Below are positions 29,126-41,714 of a stretch of 64,000 nucleotides of DNA, piece by piece. The stretch lies in NCBI GenBank assembly GCA_903632075.3, contig CAHIKZ030004725.1:423501-487500 (forward strand), written 5' to 3'. A program made the position numbers and the translations under genes. The notes below the pieces were generated by a model, which was not told where the DNA came from, did not search any database, and saw nothing but the letters and a program-made list of their open reading frames with translations. Numbering within the stretch: the stretch's first letter is position 1; each line of letters starts with the position of its first letter. The DNA is from Acanthosepion pharaonis. Its lineage: Eukaryota > Mollusca > Cephalopoda > Sepiida > Sepiidae.

Positions 29126-32040
29126 TAATCGCACATCTTCACTGATATTTTTGACTTTCTACTGTTAATTTAGTCAGTTAATGTCTGCTAAAAAAAAACA
29201 ACAAATCCTATTCATTGTTCCTCTGAAAAGGAATTATTCTTTGGAATACAAGTACTTTTTCCCCCTCATCTTTCATTTTCATTGTAAATACTCAACACAT
29301 TGTAAATATATCATAACTAAACATGGTCAGTTCTATAAATTTGTGATGGATGAAATGAAAGGATTTTATTTCAAATCTGCTCAAAATATTGAAAACATTT
29401 TTAATAGCTAAGCCAAAATGTGTTCAGTCTTTTATTTATTATTTAAAAGTCTTATTTATATTTGTCTGAATATTCTAGATTTCCAAGTTTTTCTTTTTAT
29501 ATTTGTTATTGTTAAATAAAATATGGGAACTATTCCAAACAAATGATCACAATTGTAATGTTTAATAAAACAACTCAATGAAAACAATCCAAATGAGTTC
29601 TTTTTAATTTTTTTATTACTTCAAATAATGTTTTCCATTTGTAGAGGCATCAAGTTTGGATTTTTTTTAATACATTTGAGAAATTACATATTTTGAATGA
29701 AAATTATTTTCAGGTAACCCTTTCAATCCACCCTAAACCCATAAGCTGTTTTAATGTTAATTTCATTAAGTTTTTTCCATCCTACCATTAAGGTCTAAAA
29801 GTAGATTGTTTTATATAAGTATCATTTAAAGGATTGAAGTCTTGTCACTTTATCTGCACCTTGCAACAATTCATTAACAGGGATTTTTGTTAGCAGCTGT
29901 TTAATGAATTTGACTGAATCAGAGGATCATTTCTTGTTGACGGTAAAAATCCATTTCTGTAGCATTTACATCTTCAGAAAAAAGTCTATATTGGAGAACA
30001 CAAATATGCACAATATCCAACATTATTTGTATCCTTGTTGCCACTTACTATTATAATTGGGTAGATCATGCAGTTAAATTTGTAAAGACTAATGAAAAAA
30101 AAATGAACTTTTACAGAAAGTTACCAACAGTTACCAAATACAAGGGGGGAAGAAAATTTGACAAAACTTCAAACCAATGTATTTAAATTCGATTGCTGGC
30201 TTAGGAAATGAATTGCAAAAAGTCAAATCTATATTGAAAACAAAAATTATATAAAATTTAGTTCAATTTAGAGATGTTAAATTTCACAATTTAATGAGAC
30301 GTATGAACACAGTACTTTGAAATAAGACAATGAAACATGGGACCGTTTTTTTTTTTTTTTTTTTCCCTTTCCAAAAAAGCGGGCCAAATGAGATGTCTAG
30401 TAGCGTGGCCTGCCTTTGCTGGTTGCACTAAAGAATCAAGTTTTTTTTGTTTTTTTTTTTTGTTAAAGGTAGCTTGACTATTTCCACTACAGAAGACCAT
30501 ATATGTAAGCATCTGCTGTAGAAATAGGGATTTTTTTTTTTTTCTTTGTATGCAAATATATTACACTTTTTTTGATTTAAAGGGAAGAAACAAAACAATA
30601 GGAGAAAGAGCTCAACTAATACATATATTTGCTATTGCTGTAAATGGATGTCAAATTTTAAACAATTTTAAACATTTTTTTTTCTTGGGAGATAGAATGG
30701 GCCACAGTTTTGCTTCTCGGAGTGATACAAGAGGTAATACCTTCCCTTTTGGCACAACCTTATGCACCCACAAATTATTCTTTGCAGCCCTCAGAAGACC
30801 ATTCAGATTTTGGTCAAATCAGAAAAATGATCAAAACAAAATCAAAGGGAATTGATTTTTTTTTTTTTTTTTTTTTTTTTGTAATACGGTAAGGGAAGAT
30901 AACTACGTAATGCTAACTGTAGTTATCTCTCTTGAGCAAGGAATACCAACCTCTTAAACTCTGATGGAACAAAATCTAAATGGTGATGATACATAAAAGG
31001 ATTCAAGCCTGCTCTCTATATATGCAACATTCAACTGGTTAATTTGGAGAAAACTCTTGGCATGATGAGGCTTGGGATCAAAAGATAAGATATAGCAACC
31101 AAATGTGTGTGGGGGGAATTATCAATTTTTGTGTTGTAGAGAAATATATGGTTCAAGGATTGAATTTTGGTGACAAATCTTATGGACACCTTGCAAATGC
31201 TACTTTAAAAAAAAAAAAAAAAAATTTAAAAAACATTTTCCATAAATGCCACTTGTTTTTCTGTTAATCCCCTGCATTTCCTATTACAACAGTTTGTTCC
31301 TTGTTGAAAGATTTGAAATTCAAATGACTACCCAAGAAAGGTAGGTGGTAGCTGAGTGAGCAAATGTGTAGGGTGGGAACTATAAAGCAGAAAACAAGTT
31401 AAGACAAAAACAATGATTGGTTTATAAAATGAGTAAAAGTTACTCTTTGTAATAAACTATTCTTTGTTACTAAAAGGTAAAAATTCTTGTTTAGATGAAC
31501 AATATTGGTTTTCAGTTAAACAAAAAAAATTGTAGCAAATTTAAAAAATATTTTTTAAAACCATTACAAAACAGTTTAAAGAATTCTAAAGCCATCTTGC
31601 ATTGAAAGAATTGTTTAATGTGCAGCTGTTTCTATTAACTTCATAAACAAGCTGCTAATTAAAAATGAATAAATCACCTTTTTATTTCACTAGTAAATGA
31701 TATGATTTCTCTAGAGGAAGCTTAGTGTAAACAAATTTAGTTCACTTGATTGAATTATGACAATAGTCACTTTTTTTTCTTTCCTTCAATTTTCAAGCAA
31801 TATGTATATTAGGATTGAAATTATAAATAAACTGCCTGCCTGTTTTATTCATAATTTCAATCCTTCATTCAGAAATTGGGGAAAAAAAAAAATTAAATTG
31901 TAATACTAAATTTACTCCAAAAGCTGCCTTGATTGGCTGTGATTCATGTGTACATAACCATACAACCTTCAGGCAGATGACCAAGTAGCTGGCCTATCCA
32001 ATATTAGCACTATTATGAAATGTTCAGCATCTTGTCTTCC
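29126..32040. other. No gene seen; AT-rich with homopolymers
   Basis: Long AT-rich interval. Poly-T or poly-A tracts lie at 30346-30364, 30441-30460, 30530-30543, 30858-30880 and 31207-31224. I could not recognise a conserved protein segment or structured RNA on either strand. Confidence 0.4.
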
Positions 32041-32646
32041 TAGTCTCTTTTTTTTTTTTTTTTTTTTTTAAACATGGGTGGATATTTTATTAAATGAAAG
32101 ACAAAAAAAAAAAAAAATAGACATTGTATTTTAAGTATTTTGCCAAAAATTAGAGCCCATTACACAATATTTCAGGTTCAATTTAGGTTTAACATTAACT
32201 GTAGATTTAATAAATTAGGTTTGTGGAATATTGTTATTGTTACATAAAGAAAATGAAATCAGGCTTTTTGTCAAAAGCATTTTTTTCTTTTTGTCATATC
32301 AAAATATTCCTTTTTACTGGTTTTATTTTTGAGATGGAATAAGATTTTAAATTTCAGAATTTTGCTATTGTCCATCAAAATGACTGGAAGAAAGCAATCT
32401 AAAAACAATTGAAAAAGAAAGGTAACAAAGCATAAATGAAATAGCTCTAGTTTGTTCAACTTAAGAAACTTAGCATTGCAGCCAAAGTATTCTAAAATGA
32501 CAATAAAAAGGAGAAAATGAAAAAACCTAACAAATATAGCATGAAAATTTATATTATGTTTATGTAACTACATAATTTTCAACAATGTTACTGTAAAGCA
32601 TATTTCCTGTAATAAATTCTTTATTTTGCTAAAGTGTAAGGTAGTC

Positions 32647-32916
32647 CTATATTTGCAATTTCTTACAGCTATGAAAACAAATGTTGATCAAAACTGCCTG
32701 AAAACTTTGAGTGCTTATTACTGCAAAATCATCAAATGTTGAATGCACCCCTCCTCTGCCAATTGCATCATATATAGTTTTGTGTAAGTCTTGGTATAAA
32801 TGTCTCTGAGAACAAAGTGTGTTCATTCTTTTTCCTTTTGGGCATTCTGTTCTGTCCATAAAGTATGGTGGTGTTATATTGTGGATATAATGCCCATAAT
32901 GGGGGAATTTTTGCAA
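32647..32916 (-). CDS. Unrecognised ORF, 89 aa, possible exon or old element
   Basis: The minus-strand frame includes a compositionally normal part, ITPPYFMDRTECPKGKRM and then TFDDFAVISTQSFQAVL. I recognise no domain. There is no clear acceptor or polyadenylation arrangement. It could be a fragment of an unknown transposon or a chance frame. Confidence 0.15.
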   Translation of the reverse strand: MQKFPHYGHYIHNITPPYFMDRTECPKGKRMNTLCSQRHLYQDLHKTIYDAIGRGGVHSTFDDFAVISTQSFQAVLINICFHSCKKLQI

Positions 32917-33467
32917 TCTTGTTTTCCTGAACCCTGTTCATTTATCCTCCTTTCTCTTGTAACTTGGTGGTATTGCTAGTGTGCTTAATCTCTTGTGATA
33001 TGAAAGATATTATTTTCATCATGTTCATGCTTTGGAGTGTTGTTTTTTTGTCACTAAGTACGCGGAATAATGGATTTGCCATAAAAATTGGAGAAAAAAA
33101 AAAAAAAAAGCTCCTGACTAGATTGGAAGCAATCATAGGCAAATTGCCTTATTTAGCGTTTCTGAATGGTATGATTAATAAAATTTTCGTTTCTTTTCAT
33201 TCACTCAAACTTTTAAACTGAAAGGATTTGTGGAGAAGCTTGTGCCAAAGGGGAATAGCTATTAATTGCCTGAGTAACCTCCCTTACTAATTCCTTTTGC
33301 ATTGTAGGCACATTTCAATTAAATTACAAAAATAGCAAGAATTACAATATTTCTTAAATTTCGTAATCTTTCATTGGTGGTCATGTTTTCAACATTTTAA
33401 ATTATATTTCACTAAGGAAGATCATACATGAGAGCAATTTATTTTTTTTTCCTCTTGAGAAATAATA

Positions 33468-33505
33468 GTGCTGTTCGATAAAAGTAAACTCACCTGATTT
33501 TTTTT
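33468..33505. repeat. Left terminal inverted repeat of the Tc1 element
   Basis: Inverted partner of 34853-34889. Confidence 0.85.
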
Positions 33506-33889
33506 ACTTAAAAAAGACCCCTTTCCAACCACCTAGTAAAAAGTTTACTCACCCTAAGGTATTCTATTGATAATTATAATTTTGGATATGAGATTTAGGG
33601 GAAAAAATTCTGTGCAAAAAAAACAAAAAAAAAACTCATTTCCTGCAACTAGTAATCAATAGAAACATAACCAAACAGCTTTAAATAAAGAATAATAGAG
33701 GTATAATTTATTTAAAATAGGTAATATAGTTTGAAATATTTAATAATCTATGGGTCCTCCTTTATTTTGAATAACCTTTTCGACCCTTTTTGGCATTGAC
33801 TTGATTAGGTTCTAGCAAATCTCATCTCCAAGCATTGAATTTCATTTAGATATAAAATTCACAATCAAATCCTCTTTGTTGCTCAACTG

Positions 33890-34620
33890 CTTTCTTGATA
33901 GCCTATACTTTATATGCTCCATAAGTTTTCTGTGGGGTTGAAGTCAGGAGATTGGGGTGGCCATGTCATAACACTCACCTGCTTCTCATCAAAGTATTCC
34001 TTCATCAATTTTGATTTGTGATAGGGAGCATTATCCTGCATAAATTGAGCTTGGTGGGGTCGATTTGCACGCTTTCAGCAGAAGGGAGCAGACAAGACTC
34101 TAAAATTCTCTTGTACTGCTTGCTCCTGAGGGTCTTTTCAATAGCTTTTAAGAAACCAGTTCCATGAAAAGCAAAGCATCCCCAGAACATTATACTGAAC
34201 AGATGCTTGACAGTACTTACTGCTAAATTCAAAGAGCTTTCAAAGCTTCTTCAGATTTTAGATCGTTTATCCTTTGAATTTAGCTCAACTTTCGTTTCAT
34301 TGGAGATAATATTCTTCCAGACTTCTACGGTAAAATTTTTTGTAATAGTGAACCCATTGAAGTCTCTTGGTTTTGTTGGCTTTGCTTATTAGCGGCTTAA
34401 ACCTTTGTGTACAAGATTTGTAGCCTTGTTCTAACAGCCACCGACGGACTGTTGAAGAGGCAAGACTAACACCTTGCTCTTCGCTTAGACTGGCTGCAAT
34501 TTCTTGGCTAGTTATAGTCCTATTCTTCGCAACTTCTCTTGATTACCCTGCCAGTTCTATCATCAATCCTTTTCTTTCATCCCCTTGCTTCCTTCCTTGC
34601 AGCAAGAGTGGCATCATTAT
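33890..34620 (-). pseudogene. Tc1-like DD34E transposase pseudogene
   Basis: On the minus strand from high to low coordinates: a helix-turn-helix remnant with GRVIKR (near 34560), interrupted by stops; KPTKPRDFNGFTI (near 34380); FSIMFWGCFAFHGTG (34195-34150) and KQYKRILESCLLPSA; then FMQDNAPYHKSKLMKEYF (34045-33990) and TWPPQSPDFNPTENLW (33965-33918). The aspartate of QDN (codon 34033-34035) and the glutamate of TEN (33928-33930) are 34 residues apart, the Tc1 DD34E signature. Several stops and shifts (for example before the WSI end) make it inactive. Confidence 0.8.
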
Positions 34621-34852
34621 GTGCCCTAAGCACTCGAGACACAGTTGATTGCGAGGTTATAGCAATTTCTCTTGTAGACTTGCCTGCTTTTGGGAGGGTA
34701 ATAATAAATGCCTTAAGTGGTTCTGAGTGGCTATTTCAATTTGTTTTTATACTATATGAGGCTTTTTGGAATATTCTGGAATACCCTAGATTTAATTTAA
34801 GCTGTTTTAGAATTCTCTAGAATATTGTTCTGAGTGTATTGTAAAAAAAAAA

Positions 34853-34889
34853 AAAAAAAATCAGGTGAGTCACTTTTATCAAACAGCAC
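34853..34889. repeat. Right terminal inverted repeat of the Tc1 element
   Basis: Inverted partner of 33468-33505; preceded by a poly-A run. Confidence 0.85.
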
Positions 34890-34944
34890 TATTTTTCTTT
34901 TTATATTTTGTTTAGTCAAATAAATTATGCGGTTACCACCAAAG

Positions 34945-35055
34945 AAAGGTGATACCTAAAGATTGAAAATGAAAAATCTTTCTTGTACCTTTCATTTTAG
35001 TTTTAATTTCAAGGTAATAGATTAAATTTAATATTTCTAATAAGCAAAATACACA
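34945..35055 (+). repeat. Dispersed repeat R5, copy 2
   Basis: Matches 26035-26175 in the same orientation (GATACCTAAAGATT, TTTCATTTTAGTTTTAATTTC, TTAAATTTAATATTTC). Confidence 0.5.
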
Positions 35056-35119
35056 AATTAAAATTTTTCCATTGCTACCAATGAATTCTTAGTTCCAGGC
35101 CATTTTCCCTTTTGCTAAA

Positions 35120-37680
35120 AACATTCCAGCATTCACAGGCATGGCGTTGGTGTTTATATATGGTATAATCTTCCAATGACCATGGGATTGTCTCTTGAGG
35201 CCCTAGGCTATTTACCTCTGTCTTTCACTACTAAACTCTGTCAGCTATCTCTTTTTCCTTTATTGCTCCCCATCTTCCCAGACATATAATGGCAGACAGT
35301 ATAGAAAAGGCACTTTGTATCCATCTACGAACATCTTTGTCTTTGGTGACTTTAATACTCACCATGCCACGTGACTTAAACATTATAAAGGTACTGATGT
35401 TGCCAATATTCAGACATTACCTAAATTGTGGACTTGCCTTGTTTCCCTAGCAAAACCAAGCAACAGGCTTCTCTATGATTTATTTCTTACCTCCTCTTGT
35501 TCTTGCCAATCATCTAGTAAACAGGAAATTCCTATCATTTAGAACTCTTTCTGTTGCCAGCAAGCTGATTGGGACTCATTCCTGGATTTTCTTTGTGATG
35601 CCCCTTGGACTGACATTTTCAACCTCCCAATTGAAAATTGGGCCACTAAGGTTTCAAAGCGGCATGGAAACTTTCATCCCTTCTTGGAAATATTAGGTGA
35701 AACCTCAATCCTCTCCTTGGTTCACACCAGCATACTTGGCTGCTATAGCACACTATTTTCGGCTATACCAGCATGACAGCTCTCGCCACAACATTTGTTG
35801 CTGTTTGCAATAAATGTATGAGGCACCACATACCCTCTAACAACTTTGGCTCTTGTGATTACTGGTGGCTTTGTAATAAAGCATTAAATAAGTATAAGGT
35901 CTCTATTCCTTCCCTCTTCAATCAATTTGAGCTGTTATCATCCTCTGCTGATAAAGCTGAATGCTTTGGCTGTAAATTCTTAAATGCTACTCTTGACTCA
36001 TTTGCAGTATCCCTGCCTAACTTCCCACCTAGAACTGAGTCACTATTGAGTGATATGCATATAACCACTTTCATGGTTTCTGCTATCATCTCTAGATCCC
36101 CACAAAGCATGTGGACACAATGGTATCCCTGTAATTGTCATCAAGATGTGTCCTCCTGAACTGGCTCCTGTTCTCTCTAAACTGTATGATAAATACCTTG
36201 CTGGAAGTCATCATCTGTTTTTAAGAATGCTGGTAAGCCATCTGACCCTTCAAGTTGTCAGCATATATTAGCCTTCTATCTCTTATTGGGAAACTCTTAG
36301 AGGCTGAATGGGTTCATCATCTCTCATCGCAAGGTTTTTTCTCAGACAATGTAGTTTTTGTTTGTCCAGTTTAGTTGCTGATGTATTTGACAGTAATTGC
36401 AGAAAGAGTCTATCTAGATAAAAACAGGGAATCCCAGGCTGTAGCATTGGACATCTCGAAGGCCTTTGACATGGGTTGGCATTCAGATCTCCCCAAGCTG
36501 AAAAGTTATGATATCTTGACACTTTTTTTGAACTGATCCAGTTTTTCCTATCAAATTGTGAAATGAAACTTATCCTGAATGGCCACTCGTCTAGATCATT
36601 TTGTACTAACACGGGTGTCCCCTAGGGCTCCATCCTTGGGCCTACTTTCTTTTTAATTTTCATTAGTGACTTTCCTGATGACATCAGATCTGAAAAATTT
36701 ACTCCTGCCTCATTAGTAAGGCTGATCAGTCCGACAAGGTCAAAATGGCAGCCAATGTCCAAAGCAATCTCAAGTCTGTAGTTAACTGTGGCAAGAAAAT
36801 GGCTTGTTAATTTTAACGCTCCCAAAATTAAACTACTCTCCATTAATCATCTGAGAGACCTCTTGCTACCTTCCTTCTGTATGGCTGATGCTAACCTCCA
36901 GGAAAGTGAAATGTTACACGTTCTCAGCTGACATGAAGTGGAAAAACCTTATTGAATCTATTGCTAGGTCAGCTGTTAAGAAAGTCGGTTCACTGTGTCA
37001 GGTGAGACAATTTTTCTCTCTAGAAGCCATCTTACATATCTATGTCTACCATTTGTCCATACTTAGAATATTGCTGCCACGTATGGTCTGGTGCCCCTGC
37101 TATTTACCTTGAGCTCTTTGATAAGCTCCAAAGAAGAATCCTGATCTGTTGGCTTGGTTTTCATCACTTTCTCATCACCATAAAGTTGCCTCTCTGAGTT
37201 TGTTCTATAAATAATTTCATGATAATTGTTCAGATGATAAATAAATACTAATAAATACTTTCATGATAATTGTTCAGATGATAAATAAATACTAATAAAT
37301 ACTTTCATGGTAATTGTTCAGATGTTCGTCTCTATGGTACCTAGAGTTTTTGAATTTAAGCTCAAAATTAGACTGGTGTCCAGATCTCATCAAATTTACA
37401 GTTGAGCTGGCTAGATGTAGCCATAAATTCTATGCTAACAGTTTCTTTTCTCGTACTTCTCACTTGTGGAACTTACTTCCAGCTCCATGCTTTCCAGGTA
37501 ACTTTAATCTGCAAAAATTTAAATGCTATGTCAATTGCTATCTACTGTCCTTATTACTCTTTTCTCTTTTTGCTCATCATTAATAATGTTTCTTTTCCTA
37601 ATTCTTCCATATCCTGTAACCCCTTGTGTTTTAGTGGTTTTACTACCTTGCATGGGATGATACCGATTAAAATAAACTCA
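35120..37680 (+). pseudogene. L2/CR1-type LINE, decayed endonuclease-reverse transcriptase ORF
   Basis: Homologous segments in order on the plus strand. Endonuclease part: HGVGVYI (35140) and NIFVFGDFNTHH-like DNA (35335-35365). Linker part: GMETFIPSWKYQVK region (35665-35700), NFGSCDYWWLCNKALNKYK (35840-35900), FPPRTESLLSDMHIT (36020-36065). RT part: ALDISKAFDMGWH (36445-36480) and GVP-stop-GSILGPTFFLIFISDFPDD (36614-36680; the TAG replaces the expected Gln codon). C-terminal part: YLEYCCHVWSGAPAIYLEL (37061-37115) and the FSRTSHLWNLLPAPCFP tail (37441-37495). The 3' UTR block GTGTTTTAGTGGTTTTACTACCTTG is at 37625-37650. Many frameshifts and stops; 5' end truncated or decayed. It would have inserted by target-primed reverse transcription. 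Confidence 0.75.
37215..37320. repeat. 44-bp minisatellite inside the LINE, 2.4 copies
   Basis: TTTCATGATAATTGTTCAGATG...ACTAATAAATAC repeats at 37215, 37259 and 37303. It lies where the LINE protein has its FYKYF-HDNCSD segment, so a coding segment was expanded after insertion. Confidence 0.9.
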
Positions 37681-37924
37681 AAAAACTTTGCTGTATTTCA
37701 AACCAAATTTAAATTAGGAATTTTTTTTTTTTAGATAGCTAAAAATCAGCTATATTGGTGAATCTGTTAACATGATTTTCTTTATTAAAAAAAATGTTTA
37801 AAAAAATGCTGTGCTGTTGATAACTTTCTTGATAGACTTATTTTGGGGAATTTTTGCTATGATAGATATAACTAACAATTACTTGACGAATATAATGTGA
37901 ATGCTTTTTTTATATAATTTTTTT

Positions 37925-38515
37925 TTAATTATTCAATAATCTGTCTATGTACACTATTTACATTATTCAGACTATTGTCCTCATCTTTCTTGCCATATTT
38001 ATCACAATGTTTCATATTTATCACAACATTTCAGCTGTTGTATGCTCCGGCATTCTTCAGGTGGTTGGAATGTCAAACTGAACCCTTTATTTCGCTCATT
38101 GGTTTAGATTGTTCTAGTTCCACGTGCCATGTCTAATGGATGTCAGTTATCAGTTATTCCTCCTCTCCAAGTTCTCCACCACCTTAACCAGGTATTGAAC
38201 TCACACTCTTTGGGTCCTGTCACTGGATCTAAAAAAGGTGTTAGTTAGATCCAGTGACAGGACCCAGAGAGTGTGAGTTCAATACCTGGTTATGGTGGTG
38301 GAGAACTTGGAGTGGGGAATTAACAGGAGATAACTGACATCCATTAGACATGGCACATGGAACTAGAACAGTCTACCCCAACAAGCGAAATAAAGGGTTC
38401 AATTCGACATTCCAACCACCTGAAGCAGGCTGGAGTGTACAATGGCCGAAACGTGATAAATATGGCAACAAAGATGAGGATAATATTCCGAATAATGTAA
38501 ATAGTATTCAGTAAT
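37925..38515. repeat. Head-to-head SINE palindrome, arms about 290 bp
   Basis: Two copies of one SINE face each other. Right copy (38243-38515, plus): a tRNA-like head with the B-box-like GTGTGAGTTCAATACCTGGTT, a body with GATAACTGACATCCATTAG, GAAATAAAGGGTTCAATTC, CCAACCACCTGAAGCAGG and a tail CCGAAACGTGATAAATATGGC...GTAAATAGT. Left copy (37925-38232) is the same in reverse. The 12-base centre contains AAAAAAGGTGTTAG. The single copy at 40705-41000 shows the full head. Arms are highly similar but not identical. Confidence 0.85.
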
Positions 38516-38879
38516 CTTAAAAAATTAAGAAAATATCTAAAGTAATCAAATGTTTCATTGAACTTTAGGTACTTTAGCTTATAGTCTTACTTATGAAGAC
38601 AATTGCTACGGAAATGTTAGAATATTACTAATAAATTTTAAATTTACTATCGTTACTGCTCTTATTTTCTTGTGTATGGATGCCTGTATTTACAAAAATT
38701 GGCACATTTATACACAGACAAAAATAATTCAAAATTCTTTTTAAAATACTGGGGGTTACTGAATTGTCATAAACTTTTACATTTCTAATTAGTGAATATA
38801 GTTTTTACTTAACAATATCACTTAACAGAATTAAACAGAATTTTGAAAATATTTAAAAATATTAAACAGAATTTTGAAA

Positions 38880-39360
38880 TATTTAAAACTTCATAAATTA
38901 TTTCAATTAAAAAGAAAAGAAAAAAATGAAAAATAATTCTCGTAAAAAGTGATTATTCATGGAATTTTTCTTAAGACAATAGTGTCCATAATATATCTTA
39001 TTAATAAAAGCAGTTAAAAGCTTTTCCAATTAAATGTCTTAGGTTTATTCCATTTTTTTTATTTTATGATTCAGAGCAGATTTTTAGTAACATGTGGGGG
39101 TTCTGTTTTACAAAGAAAAATTGAGGATTTAAATTCTCCAAGGACTTGTGTGCTTAGAACTAATATAAACATTAAATGCTACAAAAATCAATTTCACAAA
39201 GTTTCATAAATTAAATAGGGGCATTACAGACGTAAAAAAAAAAAATATTTTAATCCAGATTTTCTAAAAATGAAACTTTTCTAAAATTATTTAATTAATT
39301 TCTGAACAAATCCTGAAAGTTTCATTAAAATCTGACATCTGATTTTTGCAAGAATTTCCA
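38880..39360 (-). repeat. Dispersed repeat R3, inverted copy
   Basis: Reverse-complement relative of 10800-11420; see that entry for shared blocks. Confidence 0.5.
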
Positions 39361-39719
39361 ACTCAATGTGTTTTTCACAGCAAAAAGATACTCAAATTTC
39401 CCATATTAAAAACTGATGCAATAAAGCGTAATCATTAACCAAAATTTTGAAGGTTTGAAAAAGAATTAAAAAAAATTTTATAATTAAAAGATCTTTTGAT
39501 CTTTGCTGTTAATAATAAAGATTTTGATGGTAAAGTTTTGTTTTTATTGTTTGGGGCATTTTTTCATCATGTTTGCTCAATTTTTAGTGAAACCTAGTAA
39601 CTGAAGATCAAATCTAATCATAAAGTTCTATTGTTTCCCTTCAATTTTCTCAATGCCATATTGTTAGTTTACACATAAGTTGGCTGTCCTGGGTATGATG
39701 ATAAACTACAACTGGCAGC

Positions 39720-39850
39720 AAGGCCACTGATCAGGAGGTTTTGAGGAACATGGAACCACCTCTTAATTGCTGTTGTTCCCAGGTCTACCCTAGCCCAGGG
39801 TGGTAGCACATGATAGGGTCTCAACTATGGGCAAATAGTTAGCCCCCAAA
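39720..39850 (+). repeat. Dispersed repeat R4, copy 2
   Basis: ACCTCTTAATTGCTGTTGTTCCCAGGTCTACC...CCAGGGTGGTAGCACATGATAGGGTC matches the 15365-15540 copy. It is followed near 39965 by a TAACCCATAAGGAGTTGGTATACAGTTAAACAAACA block also found in the SINE C family near 44100-44160. Confidence 0.6.
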
Positions 39851-40704
39851 CTGGGGTTAAAATGCAATGAAAATAGAAAATTTTTTATAGTAAGTTACCA
39901 GCAATAGATTTTTGTAAAAGAAATTACTAATGTTACCAAGAAAATTAAATTTCAGTATTAAATAACCCATAAGGAGTTGGTATACAGTTAAACAAACACC
40001 TAAGTTGGAAATGTCAAACTTGTTATTCTATTCTTAAACTAAAAATATATAAAGTACAGTATTAATTACGTTTTCTGAAACTTATCAAGGGCAGCAACTC
40101 GGGTGAAAGTAAAATGTTAAACATTTACTTCCCTTTAACAGATCCATTTGCAATTCACCATGGAATTATAGTTAGCTAGTGGAATAAACCACTAAATAGT
40201 GAGCTCGATTCTCATTGGGTACCCAAATTTTATAATTTGGTATTCGACTATAAGGCTAGAATAATTCTATACAGGAATCTCTCGATTAGTGTGGCTAATG
40301 TTTACATCGGTAACTATCAAAAATTAATTTTCAATTACTATGATTAAACTGAATATTTTACTGCATTAATCGAGTATTGTGTATACACGAAACGAATTTT
40401 GGTATATCAAAATTTTACTCGAATGCGCATTAATTGAAGAATATCTTTTTGACCTAAGTCATGACCTCTGGAACTAATTAATGACATAGAGTGAAGTATA
40501 CATAGACACAAGAAAGTACTAAAAATTGTTCCATTCTTAGTGAAGATTAGAAGGATGGATAACAATTGATCCTTCACTTGAAGAGGTTAAGATTTTAGTG
40601 TTTGAGGAAGCATCCACACAAGATTCTGTTCCACAATGTAGCAGCAGCTGTACTCATCAGCAGAAATTTTAGAATTAAGGCTCCAAGCTCTTTATAGAGA
40701 ATAG

Positions 40705-41000
40705 TCCCATGGATCAATAGCCTAGTGGATTAAGGTTTTGGATCGGTGACATAGTAATTGTGAGTTCAATGGACCGGATAGTGTGTAATTGGATTCAGTG
40801 GAAACAGAGCAGTACTAAAAATAAGAACTAAAGTAGATATCCCTAGACATGAGCAGTGGAATGAGAACAGTCTACTCTTGTAGATTAAATAAAGGGTTCA
40901 GAATTCTGAGTAGGTTAGCAGATTCAATATAGATCTGATGACAGCTGGAGAGCACAATGCTGAAGAAGAGGACAATAATCCACATGTAAATAGTGTAAAT
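40705..41000 (+). repeat. tRNA-derived SINE, family A, single copy
   Basis: The head has an A-box-like TAGCCTAGTGGATTAAGG (40720-40737) and, about 34 nt later, a B-box-like GTGAGTTCAATGG (40760-40772), the spacing of a tRNA promoter for RNA polymerase III. The body shares GCAGTACTAAA...AAGAACTAAA, CAGTCTAC and AAATAAAGGGTTCA with the palindrome at 38 kb and with 10055-10145. The tail ends with GTAAATAGTGTAAATAAAG. Confidence 0.7.
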
Positions 41001-41400
41001 AAAGTAGCAATTCTTGGGGATGAGGGAAAGCTGTGTGGTTGGAATTTTATTCTTAGAGTTGTGTGATAGCATGCTCTGCTTGTCTGGCACAGTACATCTT
41101 GATGACATCTAAATTTGGCTGTGTCTGGATATATACACCTGACTATGTGCACAGGTTTGTCCCTGTGGCCGTAATCTAATTCACAAAGAATAATGACAAT
41201 TGCTTTTCAAGACTCTCTGGTCGGGAAATAGCAACAATATGAATTCTCACTTAGGAGTTCATCTGAATGAAAGATAACTGGCTATCTCCATAAATGCCAC
41301 TGGTCCTTTCCTCTCTGGCTGCTGGGCAGCTACTGACTCTAAAATCATTTTATGCTTGCCAATTCAAAGGCTGCTGGAGACAAATCCCTAAAACACTGGC
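41000..41400 (+). repeat. Second part of composite repeat R2
   Basis: GGCTGTGTCTGGATATATACACC...TTGCTTTTCAAGACTCTCTGGTCGGGAAATAGCAAC...GAATTCTCACTTAGG matches 10298-10410 in the same order relative to the SINE A body. Confidence 0.55.
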
Positions 41401-41714
41401 ACAAGTTGACTACAGGATGGACTGGAGATGAATTTCCTGAAATCTTTGGGAATTGACTCAAAGGAAGAGGGATCTATATAATTATCTGGTAATGTGTGAG
41501 AAATCATATTGTTACATTTGGAACATATGTGAAATGAGGGTGATTCATCATGTCCTAGTTGTAAAGGTTTAAACTAGTGGAACTAAAGAATAGAGCTTAT
41601 CTGAACATTTGCCATAGAAATAGGGATAAGCTTTTGACTCTTAAAATGAATACCAAAAATAAATAACTCTTTATGAGTATCATGGGGATCCTGAGATGAT
41701 ACAGAATGCAACAA

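Larger units (their letters stand above)
33468..34889 (-). mobile_element. Tc1 element with TA target duplication
   Basis: The left end GTGCTGTTCGATAAAAGTAA and the reverse complement of the right end GTGCTGTTTGATAAAAGTGA continue as an inverted repeat of about 37 bp (through ACTCACCTGATTTTTTT). TA flanks both ends (33466-33467 and 34890-34891), the target duplication of this superfamily. The size of 1422 bp is typical of Tc1-like elements. Confidence 0.9.
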
